A stretch of 64,000 bases of DNA. Origin: Molossus alvarezi. Its lineage: Eukaryota > Chordata > Mammalia > Chiroptera > Molossidae. Position 1 is the first letter of the stretch. Every line of letters begins with the position of its first letter. Positions 44,870 to 56,959 of this stretch are shown here, one piece after another. The position numbers were made by a program, and so were the translations under genes. The stretch covers positions 27,974,708-28,038,707 of the forward strand of contig CM073896.1 of the NCBI GenBank assembly GCA_037176705.1. The letters run 5' to 3'. Below the pieces are notes generated by a model. That model was given only the letters and a program-made list of their open reading frames with translations, ran no database searches and was not told the origin of the DNA.

Positions 44870-45870
44870 AATTTACTTATTAGTTCCAGTGAATTTTTAA
44901 AGATTTGTGATGATTTTCTACACAGACAATGCTGTTAAATGAGAATGAAGACAATTTTACTTCTTCTCAATAGTTATACCTTTTATTTAAATTACTTGCG
45001 GCTATTATGCTGGCTAGAATCTCCAATATAATTGCTGATTAGAAATGAAAAAAGTAGGACCCTGTCTGGTTTGGCTCAGCAGAAGGGTCATGGGTTCAAT
45101 TCCTGGGCAAGGGCACATACCTGGGTTGCAAACTTTATCCCCTTCAGTCAAGGTCATGCAGGAAGCAACCAGTCAATGTGTTTGTCTCACATTAATGTTT
45201 TTCCCTCCCTTCCATTCTATCTAAAAATCAATTGGAAAAATATCCTCAGCTGAGGAATTAAAAAAAAAAAAATAGCGGAATTGATAAGAGAAGGTATCCT
45301 AGCCTTGTTCCTATAAGTAATAAAAGTTTAAGATTTCACCATTAAATAGATGTTGACTCTGTTTTCTGAAAAGGAAGTTCCCTGCTGTATTTGAAAACAA
45401 TCGTGCCATTTTCTTTACTTTATTACTTTGATGCATCTATTATGTTGATTTTTTAGAGTGATAAACCAACCTTGAATTCCTAGGGTAAATCTACTTGGTC
45501 ATTATGTCTTATATTTTTATGTATTTCTGGGTTCCATTTCTTAATACATTGTTTATAAACTTTGTGTCAATTCACATAAGGAACATTGGTCTCTAATTTT
45601 TTTATCTTGTAATATTTTTGCCATATTTTGGTATCATGGTTGTATTGGTTTCATAAAAACAGTTTGAAAAATACTTTCCCCTTTTATATTTTTGTAAGAG
45701 CTTTTGGGAAATTGGTACTATTTATTAAAAGTTTAATAGAATTCATGAATACAATTATATGGCCCTGGAATATTCTTTATTAAAAGTTTTTATAATGAAT
45801 TCAGTGTTTAAAATAGATATAGTAACGTATATTTTTACTACTTTTTATTTCTCATCCCTTCTAGGGCTTA
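44870..45870 (-). mobile_element. Ancient L1 ORF2 (RT region) remnant
   Basis: In reverse, the RT region of an old L1: 'attttctacacagacaatgc', 'gctggctagaatctccaata', 'gttgattttttagagtgata', 'ggtaaatctacttggtcatt', 'ttggtatcatggttgtattg' and 'ttcataaaaacagtttgaaa'. A Ves SINE interrupts it at 45060-45273. Many stops; noncoding. It may belong to the same ancient element as 38199-38514, split by young L1 copy 5. Confidence 0.75.
45060..45273 (+). mobile_element. Ves-type SINE, long-tail form
   Basis: A-box TTTGGCTCAGC at about 45070 and B box 'ggttcaattcc' at 45093-45103. Body 'gggcacatacctgggttgca', pyrimidine block, then the near-palindrome 'tcctcagctgagga' at 45243-45256 and a poly-A tail. 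Inserted into an ancient L1. Flanks share an imperfect 'aaaaaagtagga'-like word. Confidence 0.92.
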
Positions 45871-45874
45871 GCAC

Positions 45875-46944
45875 TTAGCTAATTTTCCAGAGTCCACATT
45901 TGGATTGTCTGAGAGAAAAGAGAAGGGAAAAGAAAAAAAGAAAGAAAGAACAATCATATTGTTGGTTAGGGAATATACTCTGTTTTAACCTTGACCTTGA
46001 ATCTCTACTGCCCATCAGCAACTGACAGTGATTTCCTGGAGAACAAGTTCTAAAACCCAAGGAGATGAGCCCAGTATGGTTTTACAAGTGGCATTCTAGA
46101 CTTATTTTATAAAAGCAAGTTATTTTAATCACTGGAATATCATAGTGATTTTGGTTATTCAAGACATAAAGAAGAATAGCTTATATATTTGCCCTCTAAA
46201 GAAGCAACTCAAGGAAGCTTCCATAGGTAAGATAGGACCTCACAGATATTTTAATATCCATCTAAGATTTATCTTGAAAAAGCTCAGCATATTTAAAACA
46301 CTGTACCAAGGAAAACAAGCAACCTAAATGGATATTTAGGTCACAATAGCTGAAGAACTTCATTGAAAATAATCAAACAAGGCTGATCCACATCATGTAC
46401 TCTGTGCCTTGCCTCTTGGGTTTTACTCAAAGCTGGCAGTGCAATTTTTCTCTTCCAAGGTTGACCCACTTGTGCATGGTGCTGATAATTATTTCAGTCT
46501 AAATTCAGTATTTTAAAAAGCCTCCCAACTTTTGAATAGTGCTGCATAAGACAATCATAAAAAGAGGTACAAGTTTAAGCATAAACTTCTTATGGAAAAT
46601 AAAATAACTTATAGGATGAAATAGCTGTGCTTAAAGCCTGTACTTAAGAATGTCTGGGGCATCCATCAGTTGATGTCTACGGCCCTTTACTTTTCTTGAA
46701 TTAGCTACTACGTCAGGAAAAAGTTATCTACAATATTGACTCTTCTTAAAAAACTGCAACATTTTTTGTAGTAGGTCATTTACTTTTAAATAGAGCAAAA
46801 CAGCTATTGCAAGAGGCAAAAGTTGACTTTGGAAAACTAATAAGTAAAACAAAAATAATTAAACTTTCAAAGCACATAATTGAACTATAATTGAGAAAGA
46901 TTAAGTTCTAAAGGTATATATGTTAGTAATAAAAAGTTATCTAC
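45875..46944. other. No recognised feature
   Basis: A GAAA-rich patch lies near 45917-45950. The remainder is mixed and unique-looking; open frames at 45875-46060 (-) and 46145-46327 (+) have no known motif. Confidence 0.5.
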
Positions 46945-46963
46945 ATAGCCCCTATAGTCTTTA

Positions 46964-47213
46964 GATTTTTTAATCCTCATTCAAGAACTTTTTTTCCCCA
47001 TTTTTTTGTTCAGACAGAGTGGGAGGGGGAGAGCAGAAGAGAGAGAGAGAAATATCGATGCAAAATGGACACATCGAGTGGCTGCCACCTGCATGACCCA
47101 ACCAGGGCAAGGGACAAACTGCAACGGAGTTACGCACCCCTAGCGGGAACCAAACTCGGGTCTCTCTGGACCGCAGGCCAACTCTCTAACCGCTGAGCCA
47201 AAGCTGCTAGGGT
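46964..47213 (-). mobile_element. Ves-type SINE, long-tail form, perfect TSD
   Basis: Complete reverse-strand SINE: tail, purine block with 'gagagagagaaatatcgatg', body 'gttacgcacccctagcggga' and tRNA-like head ending 'gctgctaggg'. The 19-base target-site duplication 'atagcccctatagtcttta' at 46945-46963 and 47214-47232 is perfect, which points to a recent insertion. Confidence 0.97.
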
Positions 47214-47232
47214 ATAGCCCCTATAGTCTTTA

Positions 47233-48155
47233 AAAATCAATATGCCCCTTAATTTAACAGAATGATATAAATATTTAACATAGCCAAATTTAAACAATGC
47301 ATGATTATTTTGTCAATAATGCAATAATCATACACACTACATAAGAATATAGATCTGTAGCAATAAAATCCAGTGAAAAAACACGATGCCCATTAATGAG
47401 GTACCAATGTAGTGAGTCCCATAATATGTGTTAAGATTGATCACTGGTTATTGGCCAAAAAAATCAGCAATTTTATTCATTTTAATTATTTACCATTACA
47501 AAACATTGTGCTAAATATTACAAAATATTCCAGATTAGAAAATTGTCATTAACTTAAAAGTTATCAACATGATTATTCCTAAAAAAAAAAATTACCTTTT
47601 GAATACAAATGCATTTAACAATTCCTTAAATTCAACAAAAGAAAAAAAAAAAGAAATATGCTTATCAAGAGTTATATCCTTGACTGTCAGGGAAAGTACA
47701 TGCTGGCTAGTGTTTTTATAATCAATAGGACATATTCCCCAGTACGATTCTTAAAGATATATGAATGCATGTGTAATGTTTATTTTTCCATGAGATTATC
47801 ATTTTGGGCAAAAATAATTATAGATAGATTTGGATATAGACATACACATATATGCAGAATATATTTTAAAAAATCAAGAATCTAATTTCAAAATGGTAAG
47901 GTAAACTCTAAGCAAATAAATATCTCTATCTAGCCTACAAAAGCTCTTTGAAATATTTTCTAGGGTAATACCTAATAAATTATTATTTATATAGTAGTTA
48001 TAAAATTTATAATTTTAGCAATTAAGGCTCTAAAACTTTTAAGAGACTCATAATTTCTATGGAATGCATATTATTCCAGATCGTAATAGATGAAAATTTT
48101 TCTCAAATTAGCAAAAGTTATGAAGTTATATCTAGGCAAAATGGTATGTATTTGA
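47233..48155. other. Very AT-rich sequence, nothing recognised
   Basis: A/T runs dominate (for example 47581-47590 and 47642-47652). The open frame 47658-47885 shows no domain. No gene or RNA is supported. Confidence 0.5.
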
Positions 48156-48539
48156 CATATTTGTAAATAAAAAATTATTCTAATTTTTAAATTTTAGAAA
48201 TATATTCTAATATAAAATATATATTAAATTAGCAATAAATTAAAATTATAGTAAACAATGCTCAAAGAAATTTTATTAAATTTTAAAAATATTTTTTATT
48301 AAGAAAAATAAGATAGTTTATATATCTATTCTTCATAAGAGAAATAATGCCATTTTTTGTAAAGGTTGGACAAACATCCTGATTTACAAAAATGAAAGCT
48401 AAAAGAAAAACCCAAATGATATAAATTGCATCAAACCAGAAATAGTTCTTAAACAAAATAAAGAATATCCTTAAAATATCCAACTTAGTACTCGATAATA
48501 AATCAACAGAGATTTTTCTTACTGAAGCCAGGATCTAGA

Positions 48540-49400
48540 AAACATTAAACCCATCTCATAACTATGGTGGAAGTTTAAAAAAGAGTTTTGAATATTAGAA
48601 AAAATTAAATATTATTACTATACAGATAATATAATTGCTTCGAAAACTCAAGCAGAATAACAGAAAACAATTTAGAGATAATGAAAGAAGATACAAATGC
48701 AAAGAGGTGAAAATAGCCAAAATAGAAATGCTAAAAAATTTTATGTACGGCTATTAATTATTTTATATAGCTAGAATAATAATTTAAAGAATACTGTTGC
48801 AAGGATAGGCATATAAATAATTGCAATGGAAAAGAACATCCTCCTCAAATGCCAAGTATATTAAAAAGTAGTAAATAATAAAGATAGCATTTCAAATAAA
48901 TGAATAATTCTATACAATATTTTCAATGGTTGAGAAAATAGGTTATTAAGTAAAATAAAGTTATAATCATTTTTCACACCATATAATGTATTTTCTGGGT
49001 TTACTAATAATTTTTTTAACTGTAGGAATATAAAAGTTTGTCCATAAAATATGTGGTAGAAATATGGTTTTTATTCATTTAATATCAAAATTGTTAACTT
49101 ACTGAGCAAAAAGGGAAACAAACCATCAATAAATTATTTTACAGATTTAAATACACAATTCTAAAAGTTGTGTCCAAAATACTAAAATCAATTAAATGAG
49201 AGTAAAAAGTATCTTTTTTTGACATTCTTGAATACTAAGGCTATGTTTTCTAGTTTGCAAAATAAATTTAATAACATCCATTTATATTCTAAATAAACAT
49301 TAAAATGTTAGCATTGTTCACCTATCAGACGGCAAACTTAAAATCAATAATCACCAATGTTTTCAAGGTTCGTGGAACCGGTATTCTGTTTTATCAGAAC
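48540..49400 (+). mobile_element. Ancient L1 ORF2 remnant
   Basis: Degenerate but ordered L1 lines. A YADD-like region is at 48615-48650 ('ctatacagataatataattg'). 'ggataggcatataaataatt' then 'gcaatggaaaagaaca' (48804-48837) fits the connector, and 'gttcacctatcagacggcaa' (49317-49336) fits the segment before the cysteine-rich motif. No open frame remains. Confidence 0.5.
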
Positions 49401-49469
49401 TAAGTTAGTTAATTTATACATTTATCTTATAAACTTCTCTCACAAATTCTACAGGTAAAATAGATGGTA

Positions 49470-49604
49470 AAATCCTCAGTTTAGATGAGGGGAAAGTGAG
49501 TTTGGTAGAGTTTAAATAACCTGCTCATGGTGACATCGCAAATGGCAGCAAACATTAGGGTCCATACCTAACTCTGAAGTCCTTATTTTTTCATGTTTGC
49601 CCCA
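49470..49604 (-). repeat. MIR SINE remnant
   Basis: 'cctcagtttagatgagggga' with 'aataacctgctcatggtgac' is the reverse complement of MIR core text, ending 'ctctgaagtcc'. It is diverged. Confidence 0.65.
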
Positions 49605-50600
49605 GTCTCTATATTGGTTCTTTTACTGAAAGCCCAAGGGGGGCCACAATCAAGTGGTAGAGGTTTCTGATGTGAGCTGCTAACTGTAAACACTTTCACT
49701 TTTCCTTGATTCTAAAATCCTATTGAGAACAATTAAAATAACAAAATAACAGCAAATTCATAATGTAGGGAAGGCATGAAGGATGAGTTACTCAGAACCC
49801 CGTGAGAAATTTCTGGAAATTTTGATATGCTTAATTAGATTTAATCAGAATCCTATGGAACTGAGAATCTTCCAACATGAAAGAAATAAAAGTGGAAAAT
49901 AAATAAAATAAAATAAAATAGAGAGTCCTTTCAGAAGAAAAAACAGGATATCCTCAGGATTAATGGTAGCAGGGAATGGGAGAGGAAACAGGGCCATATA
50001 GAGTTATCAGTTTAAGGGATTAAAAGACTATGCATCTAAATTAATTAATCCTCAGTGTATCTAAAAGTTAAAATATCCATCACAGCTTTTCAAATGAAAA
50101 AGGAAATCCTGACCTCATCACTTTCTGAGGGTGTGAGGAAGCAGAGAAGAGGTAGGTCGGGAGTTAAATCGGAGCCACCAGGAAGATTGAGAACCCCTTG
50201 ACTCTCAAACCAGCCAATCAGCCACCATGAAAACTATTCCTTTGGTTACATGTATACTTGCCCCCCCCACAAGAATGGACACCAGGCTACCTGTAACAGA
50301 TGTAGCCCCAGGGAATTTCATATGATTTGCGAAATATGCTCCAACTACCAATATTGATCAATATAGACCTTTACTGTTAAATATAGCAATACAACAAAGA
50401 ATTACCGAGTATTTGAGGAAATCAGCATCATGAAAGTGAGAGAGAACCAACCACAAACAAGGAAAAAAATGAATATACATAATAAGACTATATATCAAAG
50501 AAATAAGAGATAAATGCATGTAATTCAAATCTATTGAGATTACTGAGAAGTTGTCATATCCACAAAAGAAAATGTTACTGTTATACAAAAATGAAGCATT
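49605..50600. other. No recognised feature
   Basis: Contains an (AAAT)n tract at about 49895-49920 and a C-run near 50262-50269. No gene or repeat family is supported. Confidence 0.5.
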
Positions 50601-50618
50601 AAAGAACTGATAGATAGT

Positions 50619-50806
50619 TGTGGCCAGTGTGACTCGGTTGGGTGGTTCAATTTCTGATCAGGGTGCATGCCCAGGTTGTAGGCTCGCTCTCCCTGCCCTC
50701 CGATGGGAGGCATGCAGGAGGCAGATTTCAATGTTTCACTCTCACATTGATGTTTCTTTTTCTCCCTCTCCTTTCCTCTCTCTCTAAAAATCAAATTAAA
50801 AAAAAA
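50619..50806 (+). mobile_element. Ves-type SINE, short-tail form, degenerate head
   Basis: Head 'gtggccagtgtgactcggtt' with a changed A box. The body 'gggtgcatgcccaggttgta', 'ggcatgcaggaggcag', the pyrimidine block and the A tail are typical. 'aaagaactgat' flanks it (50601-50611 and 50807-50817), a likely target-site duplication. Confidence 0.93.
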
Positions 50807-50817
50807 AAAGAACTGAT

Positions 50818-52466
50818 GTATACAAATTTCAAATAAATCTTGAAGAGGCTGACTATTAGGGTAAACACAGTTGAAGACAATCTTTGATTTGGTATATGGA
50901 CTCAATAGATTATTTTATAAATATACTATGAAAAGATAAAGAGATGAAAAACTTGTGGTAGTACTAGAAGCTGGACAATCTGTCTGACAGGAGTTGTAGA
51001 AAAAGTTGAATAAAGGAAATAGAGAAGACAATGCAAATAATTTTCCTGAGCTGAACAGATGTCAAGCTTGGGTGTTGGTAGTGTTAATGAAGGGGACCTA
51101 TAGACCTAGTGCAGAATTTAATTCCAAAATTAAAAAGCTTCATAAATAGCTTGTTACTAAGAAAGCAGGCAAACAAAAGGTGATTATTGTCAAAGGAATT
51201 GGAATTTAACTGTAATTAGACTGATATTTTCTAACTCAGGATGATTGAAAAAAATAGAGAAATACTTTTAAACTCCAAAAGAAAATTGTAAAAGCAGAAC
51301 TTTATGTTCTTCAAACACATCATTCAATATTTTTTCACTGCTTAAGAAATTTTTATTAAAGCAAAAATTTTATAATCCAAATTATGTTTCCTCATTTAAA
51401 ACAGAAGTGACTTTCTGAGCTATTCCACAATAAAGAATTATAAAATTAAACAAAGAATGCTATCAATTTTTGTACTTTGCAGAAAAGTCTTTTTCCCAGG
51501 GCCCATAAAACATTAATTTATAAATTATATCATTCATGCTTGAGGGGAAATTAATGACATCTCAAACTTTCAGGATGGCCAGAAAGTCTTTCAGAAACAA
51601 TAATTTTCTCCAACAAGATGAAAACAATGAGACCAAGAACTAGAAAATTCACAAAATATGAAAAACAGGGTCGAGCAAAGAAGCCAGCCAATTTTAGAGT
51701 TGAACGTACATAATAGTTGAGAGTGTGACGGTAAAACTTAAGTCAGTTAATAAAATTCACCTCTATAAAAGTAGACATATTGAAAATATAATATAAAAAA
51801 CATGTTTTTTTGAAAAGTTTTAGATCACTTCATATTTTAGATTCAATCGTAAATATATATATTTTATAATTACCTTTAGATAATAGGTCATTTTTTCCCC
51901 TCCTGATGTTTCTTGTATTCCATTTCCTATTAGATATATTTTCCTTGCTAAAATGTATATCCTTTATCAATATTTAAATATCTATTTTCTTTGCAGTTCT
52001 AAAAAAGGTCCGTATTTTCTCCATCACTAAACTAATGTGAATAACAATTTAGTTAACATTATATCTACCAATATGTATAATTTTAAGTTAAAATTTTTTT
52101 TGAACAATTATTTGAAGACATTGTCTTCTTACATTCAAGGTAATAAATAGGAAAGTTGGGGATCAAAATGATTTGTGTTATTTAAATAGTCCGTTACTTC
52201 TCATTAGGAAGCTTTTATGATTTTTTTCTCTTTTACTTCCGGTTTCTAAAATCTTGCTATGACATTTTTAAGAGGAATTTTTTTTTGTTATTTATCCTTC
52301 TTGGGACTTGGTGTGTAATTTCCATTCAAGGGTCATGGGTTTTAAACAGTACATTCAGTTTTTATTAAATTTATCTTTTTTATAAGAACATTTAAGTTCT
52401 ACTCTCTGCAAACTTCAATTATATAACACAATGTTATCAATTATAATTGATAACAATAAACACTAC
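50818..52466. other. No recognised feature
   Basis: AT-rich sequence. A line near 52290-52350 faintly recalls old L1 ORF1 text in reverse, but too weakly to call. No gene is supported. Confidence 0.45.
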
Positions 52467-53768
52467 ATTATTTTCTTTCCTTTTTTTTAAATTTATTTTT
52501 TTAATTTTATTTTTGTTACAGATGTTTCTCCTTTTTTATCCCATTGGCACCCTCCCCACCGTGCCCCCCGGTCCACGTCCCTGGCTTTGATGTCCATGTT
52601 CACTGGTTATGCATACATGCATATAAGTTCTGTGGTTTATCTCTTCCCACCCCACCCTCCCTCTTCTGAGGGATGTCAGTCTGTGCCCTACTTCCATGTT
52701 TCTGGGTCTACCTTGTTCTTCAGACTGTTATGTTCATTATATTCTGTATATAAGTGAGATCATGTGGTATTTGCCTTTTTCTGCTTGGCTTGTTTCACTT
52801 AGGATAATACTTTCCAGGTCCCTCCATGTCGTCTCAAAGGATAAGAGATCTTTCTTTCTTACAGCTGCGTAGTACTCCATTGTGTATATGTACTACTGCT
52901 TTTTTATCCATTTGTCTACTGATGGACACTTTGGCTGTTTTCAGATCTTAGCTATTGTAAATAGTGCTGCTATGAACATGGGGGTACATATATTCTTCCT
53001 GATTGGTGTTTCAGGCTTCTTAGATTATATTCTTAGAAGCGGGATCACTGGGTCAAATGGAAGTTCAATTTTTAATTTTTTAAGGTAACACCATATTGTT
53101 TTTCATAGTGGCTGCACCAGTCTGCATTCCAACCAGCAGTGTACTAGAGTCCCCTTTTCTCCACACCCTCGCCAACACTTGTTGTTTGATGATTTGTTGA
53201 TGGCGGCCATTCTGACAGGTGTGAGGTGATACCTCATTGATGTTTTAATTTGCATCTCTCTGATGATTAGTGATGTTGAGCATTTCTTCCTATGTCTCTT
53301 GGCCATTTGTATGTCCTATTTGGAGAGGTGTCTATTCAGCTCCTCTGCCCATTTTTTAATTGGGTTCTTTGTCTTCCTTTTGTTGTGTTGTATGAGTACT
53401 CTATATATTTTGAAAATTAACCCCTTATCTGATGCATCATTGGCAATGATGTTCCCCCATGCAGTGGGTTGCCTTTCCATTTTGATGATTGTTTCTTTTG
53501 CTGTGAAGAAGCTTATTAGTTTGATGTAGTCCCATGTGTTCATTTAATTCTTTGTTTCTGTTGTCTTAGGTGATGTATCAGTGAAAATTCTGCTGCGTAC
53601 GATGTCCGAAATTTTGATGCCTACATTTTCTTCTAGAATTTTTATGGATTCATGAGTCACATTTAAGTCTTTTATACATTTTGAGTTTATTTTTGTGTAT
53701 GGTGTAAGTTGATGGTCCCGTTTCATTTTTTTGCATGTAGCTGTCCAATTTTCCCAACACCATTTCTT

Positions 53769-54045
53769 TTTTTTTTTATTTTATTTTATTTTTTTTATTT
53801 ATTTTTATCCTCACCAGAGGACATTTCTCCATTTTTTGTTCAGGTAGAGTGGGAGGGAGAGAGAGGAACAGAGAGAGAGAGAGAAACATCGACGTGAAAG
53901 GAACACATTGAGTGGCTGCCACCCGCACAACCGACCAGGGCCGGGGACAAACTGCAACCGAGGTACGCGCCCTTAGCGGGAACCGAACCCAGGTCTCTCA
54001 GGACAACAGGCCGACGCTCTAACCGCTGAGCCAAACCGGCCAGGG
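53769..54045 (-). mobile_element. Ves-type SINE nested in L1 copy 6
   Basis: Complete long-tail form on the minus strand: head ending 'accggccagggc' (about 54033-54045), B-box region 'gggaaccgaaccc' at 53978-53990, GAGAGAGAGAAACATCGACGTG block, tail block 'atcctcaccagaggacat' at 53806-53823, then an A/TAAAA-rich tail. The 16-base duplication 'cccaacaccatttctt' (53753-53768 and 54046-54061) is perfect. It is therefore younger than its L1 host. The frame at 53840-54496 fuses L1 and SINE codons and is not a gene. Confidence 0.98.
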
Positions 54046-54898
54046 CCCAACACCATTTCTTAAAGAGGCTGTCCTTACTCCACTGTATGCTCATGACACC
54101 TTTGTCAAATATGAATTGAGCATATTGCCTTGGGTCCATTTCTGGGTTCTCAGTTCTGTTCCACTGCTGTATATGCCTGTTCTTGTGCCAGTACCAGGCT
54201 GTTTTGATTACAGTGGCTTTGTAGTATAACCTGATATCTGGTATTGTGATCCCACCTACATTGTCCTTCTTTTTCAAAATTGCTGTGGCATTTCGGGGAC
54301 TTTTTTGGTTCCATATGAATTTTTGAAGTATTTGTTTTAGTTCTCTGAAATATGTCATTGGTATTTTGATGGGGATTGCATTGAATCTATAGATTGCTTT
54401 GGGTAGTATGGACATTTTAATGATGTTAATTCTTCCAATCCTTGAACAAGTTATGTGCTTCCACTTTTTTATATCTTCCTTTATTTCTTTTTTCAATGAC
54501 CTGTAGTTTTCTTCAAATAGCTCCTTTACTTCTTTGGTTAAGTTTATCCCTAGGTATCTTATTTTTTGCCGCCATGGTAAATAGGATTGTTTTTTGTTTC
54601 TCTTTCTGTGAGTTCATCATTGGTGTGTACCAATGCCATCGATTTCTTGACGTTAAGTTTGTATCCTGCTACTTCGCCAAATTCATTTATTAAGTCTAGT
54701 AGATTTTTGATGGAGTGTTTAGGGTTTTCTATGTATAATATCATGCCATCTGCAAATAATGGCAGTTTCAATTCCTCCTTTCCAATTTGGATCCCTTTTA
54801 TTTTTTCTTCCTGTCTGATTGCTGTGGCTAAAACTTCCAGTACTATGTTAAATAAGAGTGGCAAAAGTGGACATCCCTGTCTTATTCCTGTTCTTAAG

Positions 54899-54944
54899 GG
54901 AAATGTTTCAGTTTCTGCCCAGGAAATGTTTCAGTTTCTGCCCA
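54899..54944. repeat. 23-bp tandem duplication inside L1 ORF2
   Basis: Two adjacent identical 23-base units (54899-54921 and 54922-54944) not present in the other L1 copies. As 23 is not a multiple of three, it shifts the reading frame. Confidence 0.9.
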
Positions 54945-56959
54945 TTGAGTATGTTGTTGGCTGTAGGTATTTCATATATGGCCTTTATTATTTTGTGATA
55001 TAGTCCCTGTATTCCCACATTGCTGAGCGTTTTTATCAGAAATGGATGCTAGATTTTGTCGAATGCTTTCTCAGCATCTATTGATATGATCATGTGGTTT
55101 TTATTCTTCATTTTGTTTATGTGGTGTAACACATTTATTGATATGCAAATATTGTATTAGCCTTGCATCCCTGGGATAATTCCCACTTGGTCATGGTGAG
55201 TAATTTTTTTGATGTATTGCTGGATCCAATTTGCTAGTATTTTGTTCAGGATTTTGGCGTCTATGTTTATCAGAGTTATTGGCCTGTAGTTTTCTTTATT
55301 TGTAGTGTTTTTTTCTGGTTTTGAAATTGGAATTATGCTGCCTCATAAAATGAGATTGGAAGTCTTCCTTCTTGTTGAATTTTTTGAAATAGTTTGAGGA
55401 GAACAGGTGTTATTTCTACTTTGAATGTTCGGTAAAACTCCCCTGTGAAGCCATCTGGGCCTGGGCTTTTGATGCTGGGTGAGTCTTGATTACCTCTTCA
55501 ATTTCCTTGTTGTTATTAGTCTGTTCAAGTTTTCTATCTTTTCCTGATCCAGTTTTGGGAGACTACGTGTTTCTAGAAATTTGTCCATTTTGCTTAGATT
55601 GTCGAATTTGTTGCCATATTGTTCATAGTAGCTGTTAATGATCTTTTGTATTTCTGTGGTGTCAGTTGTTACGTCTTCTCTTTCAGTTCTAATATTATGT
55701 ATTTGGGTTCTCTCTCTTTGTTTCATGGTGAGTCTAGCTAAGGGTCCATCAATCTTGTTTATCTTTTTGAAAGCCAGCTCTTTGTTTCATTGATCTTTTG
55801 AATTGTTTTTTTGGTCTCTACGTCCTTTATTTCTGCTCTGACCTTCACTATTTCATTCTTTCTAATTGCTCTAGGGTTTTCTTTTCGTTTGCTTTCTAAT
55901 TCTTTAAGTTGTGAAGTTAGACTGTCAATTAGAAATTTTTCTTGTTTCTTGAGGTAGGCCTATAGTGCTATGAACTTACCTCTCAGATCTGCTTTTGCTG
56001 CATCCCATAGATTTTGTATTGTTGTGTGTTCATTTTCATTGGTTTCCAGGAAGTTTTTAATTTCTTCCTTGATTTCCTCGGTAACCCAATCATTGTTTAA
56101 TAACATGCTATTTAGCCTCCATGTGTTCAATTGCCTTTGCATGTTCTTGTTGCAATTGGTTTCTAGTTTCATGCCATTGTGATCTGAGAAGATGCTTGAT
56201 ATGATTTCAGTCATCTTGAACTTGTAGAGATTTAGTTTGTGTCCTATCATGTGGTCTATCTTTGAGAATGTCTCATGTGCACTTGAGAAGAATGTGAATT
56301 CTGTAGTTTTGGGGTGTAATTCTCTGTAGATATCTATTACATCCATTTGGTCTAGTGCTTCATTTAGACTCTCTGTTTCCTTGCTAATTTTTTGTCTAGA
56401 GGATCTATCCAGTGCTGTCAACGGGGTGTTGAAGTCCCCTGCTATGGTTGCATTGCTGTTGATTTCTCCTTTGAAGTTCTCCAGAAGATTTTAATAATTT
56501 TGGTGCTCCTATATTGGGTGCATATATGCTTATCAAGGTTATATCTTCCTGTTGGATAGATCCTTTCAATATTATGTACTGACCTTCTTTGTCTCTAGTT
56601 ATGGCCTTCATTTTGAAAGTTATTTTATCAGATATGAGTATTGCTACCCCAGCTTTTTTGTGCTTTCCATTTGCTGGGAATTTTTTTTTCCATCCCTTTA
56701 CTTTCAACCTGTGTGAGTCTTTTTTTATGAGATCGGTCTCTTGTAAACAACATGTAGATGAGTTAAGCTTTTTTATGCAATCAGGTACTCTGTGTCTTTT
56801 TATCGGAGCATTCAATTCATTTACATTTAATGTGACTATTGATATGTACTTATTTATTGCCATTTTTGTTTAGTTTGGTTATATTTTTCTTCCCATTTCT
56901 TCTACGCATCACAGCAGTCCTTTTAGCATTTTTTGCAGTGGTGGTTTGGTGCTAACGTA

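Larger units (their letters stand above)
52750..56863 (-). pseudogene. L1 ORF2, broken and interrupted by a SINE
   Basis: ATG at 56863 opens the endonuclease (to about 56405, '[13 protein letters not shown]', 'CCLQETD' instead of CLQETH). A frameshift falls near the AGDFNTP site; the next piece (56421-55960) keeps '[10 protein letters not shown]' and 'SDHNGM'. The RT box reads FADG (54760-54741), losing a palm aspartate. A 23-bp tandem duplication at 54899-54944 shifts frame. A SINE at 53769-54045 cuts the connector region. The C-terminal cysteine motif is open at 53306-53103. Confidence 0.93.

Noticed and set aside
44349..44870. A 173-codon forward frame in GC-rich DNA as a gene
   Set aside because: It is antisense to the L1 5' UTR and its tandem units; low-complexity Ser/Pro/Ala text follows from base composition.
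53840..54496. A 218-codon frame as a novel fusion protein
   Set aside because: It reads from L1 ORF2 into an inserted SINE on the opposite side of a target-site duplication; the fusion is accidental.
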